Assembly (NCBI GenBank): GCA_026706985.1
Contig: JAPOXR010000058.1
Span: 1-42,561 of the forward strand
Direction: 5' to 3'
From: Paracoccaceae bacterium
GTDB taxonomy: Bacteria; Pseudomonadota; Alphaproteobacteria; Rhodobacterales; Rhodobacteraceae
Length of the DNA stretch: 42,561 nucleotides
Position 1 is the first letter of the stretch, and every line of letters begins with the position of its first letter. The translations under genes and the position numbers were made by a program. The notes beneath the pieces are model-generated. The model saw only the letters and a list, made by a program, of their open reading frames with translations. It was not told where the DNA came from and made no database searches. Shown piece after piece: positions 42,281 to 42,561 of this stretch.

Positions 42281-42561
42281 GTTATATCAAGCCAAGTCTG
42301 CAGTATCGGATTGACGCGGCATAGCCGGGAGTCGGTGAAGCGGAAACGTTTCTACGGCGCTTACCGCCTTGTAGGATAAAACAAGAAAATCGATGGTTAA
42401 CCAACGAACCGCCGGCGATCTTCGACGAGATGAAGGTTACGGCCGTCATTGCTTTCGTGAAGCCCGACCGGGACCGGGTGGATATCCTTCAGCGCCCCGA
42501 TCATAGCCTGCATTTCTCAAACCATGGATTGAAGCTTCCATGGGCGGGGTTTCCGGCGGTT
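42281..42561. other. right-edge stretch without supported gene
   Basis: Beyond the prlF promoter region no frame shows a domain, ribosome site or similarity I recognise. A short minus-strand frame near 42400-42510 is possible, but nothing supports it. Confidence 0.4.

Overview
The window looks like a chromosomal segment of an alphaproteobacterium. The elongator tRNA-Met, the RutR/PreTA/omega-aminotransferase pyrimidine module, the TRAP and ABC uptake operons and the fairly high GC content all fit that group. A genus cannot be named from the sequence alone. No rRNA gene, CRISPR array or intact insertion sequence was found.

Region 1 (about 0.35-12.4 kb) is a catabolic island under one GntR/FCD regulator. 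It holds a metallo-beta-lactamase-fold alkylsulfatase, a divergent type I sulfatase, the regulator, and a long plus-strand operon: TRAP binding protein, glutathione transferase, TRAP small and large membrane subunits, aldehyde dehydrogenase, second glutathione transferase, SDR dehydrogenase and a tandem OsmC protein. Four perfect copies and one imperfect copy of the palindrome TGGGATCCCA lie only in the two intergenic regions around these genes, at centre spacings of 61-64 bp. The natural reading is uptake, desulfation and glutathione-dependent breakdown of an organic sulfate ester whose identity is unknown.

Region 2 (12.4-20.2 kb) carries a transposase remnant, a FitAB toxin-antitoxin pair with a clear promoter, and a choline-sulfatase-type gene (betC) divergent from a polar amino acid ABC transporter. 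A class IV PLP aminotransferase follows, then a degenerate gene fragment and tRNA-Met.

Region 3 (20.2-23.7 kb) has a second PIN-domain toxin-antitoxin pair, an AAA ATPase gene broken by two frameshifts at G runs, and truA.

Region 4 (23.7-38.8 kb) is a pyrimidine-catabolism locus: an SsuABC/THI5-type ABC transporter, an N-carbamoyl amino acid amidohydrolase, an omega-amino acid aminotransferase, a RutR-type repressor, dihydropyrimidine dehydrogenase PreT/PreA, and a complete branched-chain-amino-acid-type ABC transporter. Two RutR-like boxes sit at the two divergent promoters. The ring-opening dihydropyrimidinase is not in the window.

Region 5 (38.8-42.6 kb) is an accessory patch, all on the minus strand: a ParA ATPase with an unrecognised partner, a decayed DUF262/HNH nuclease gene, and a PrlF/YhaV toxin-antitoxin pair. 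A fragment here is homologous to the fragment beside the tRNA about 20 kb away.
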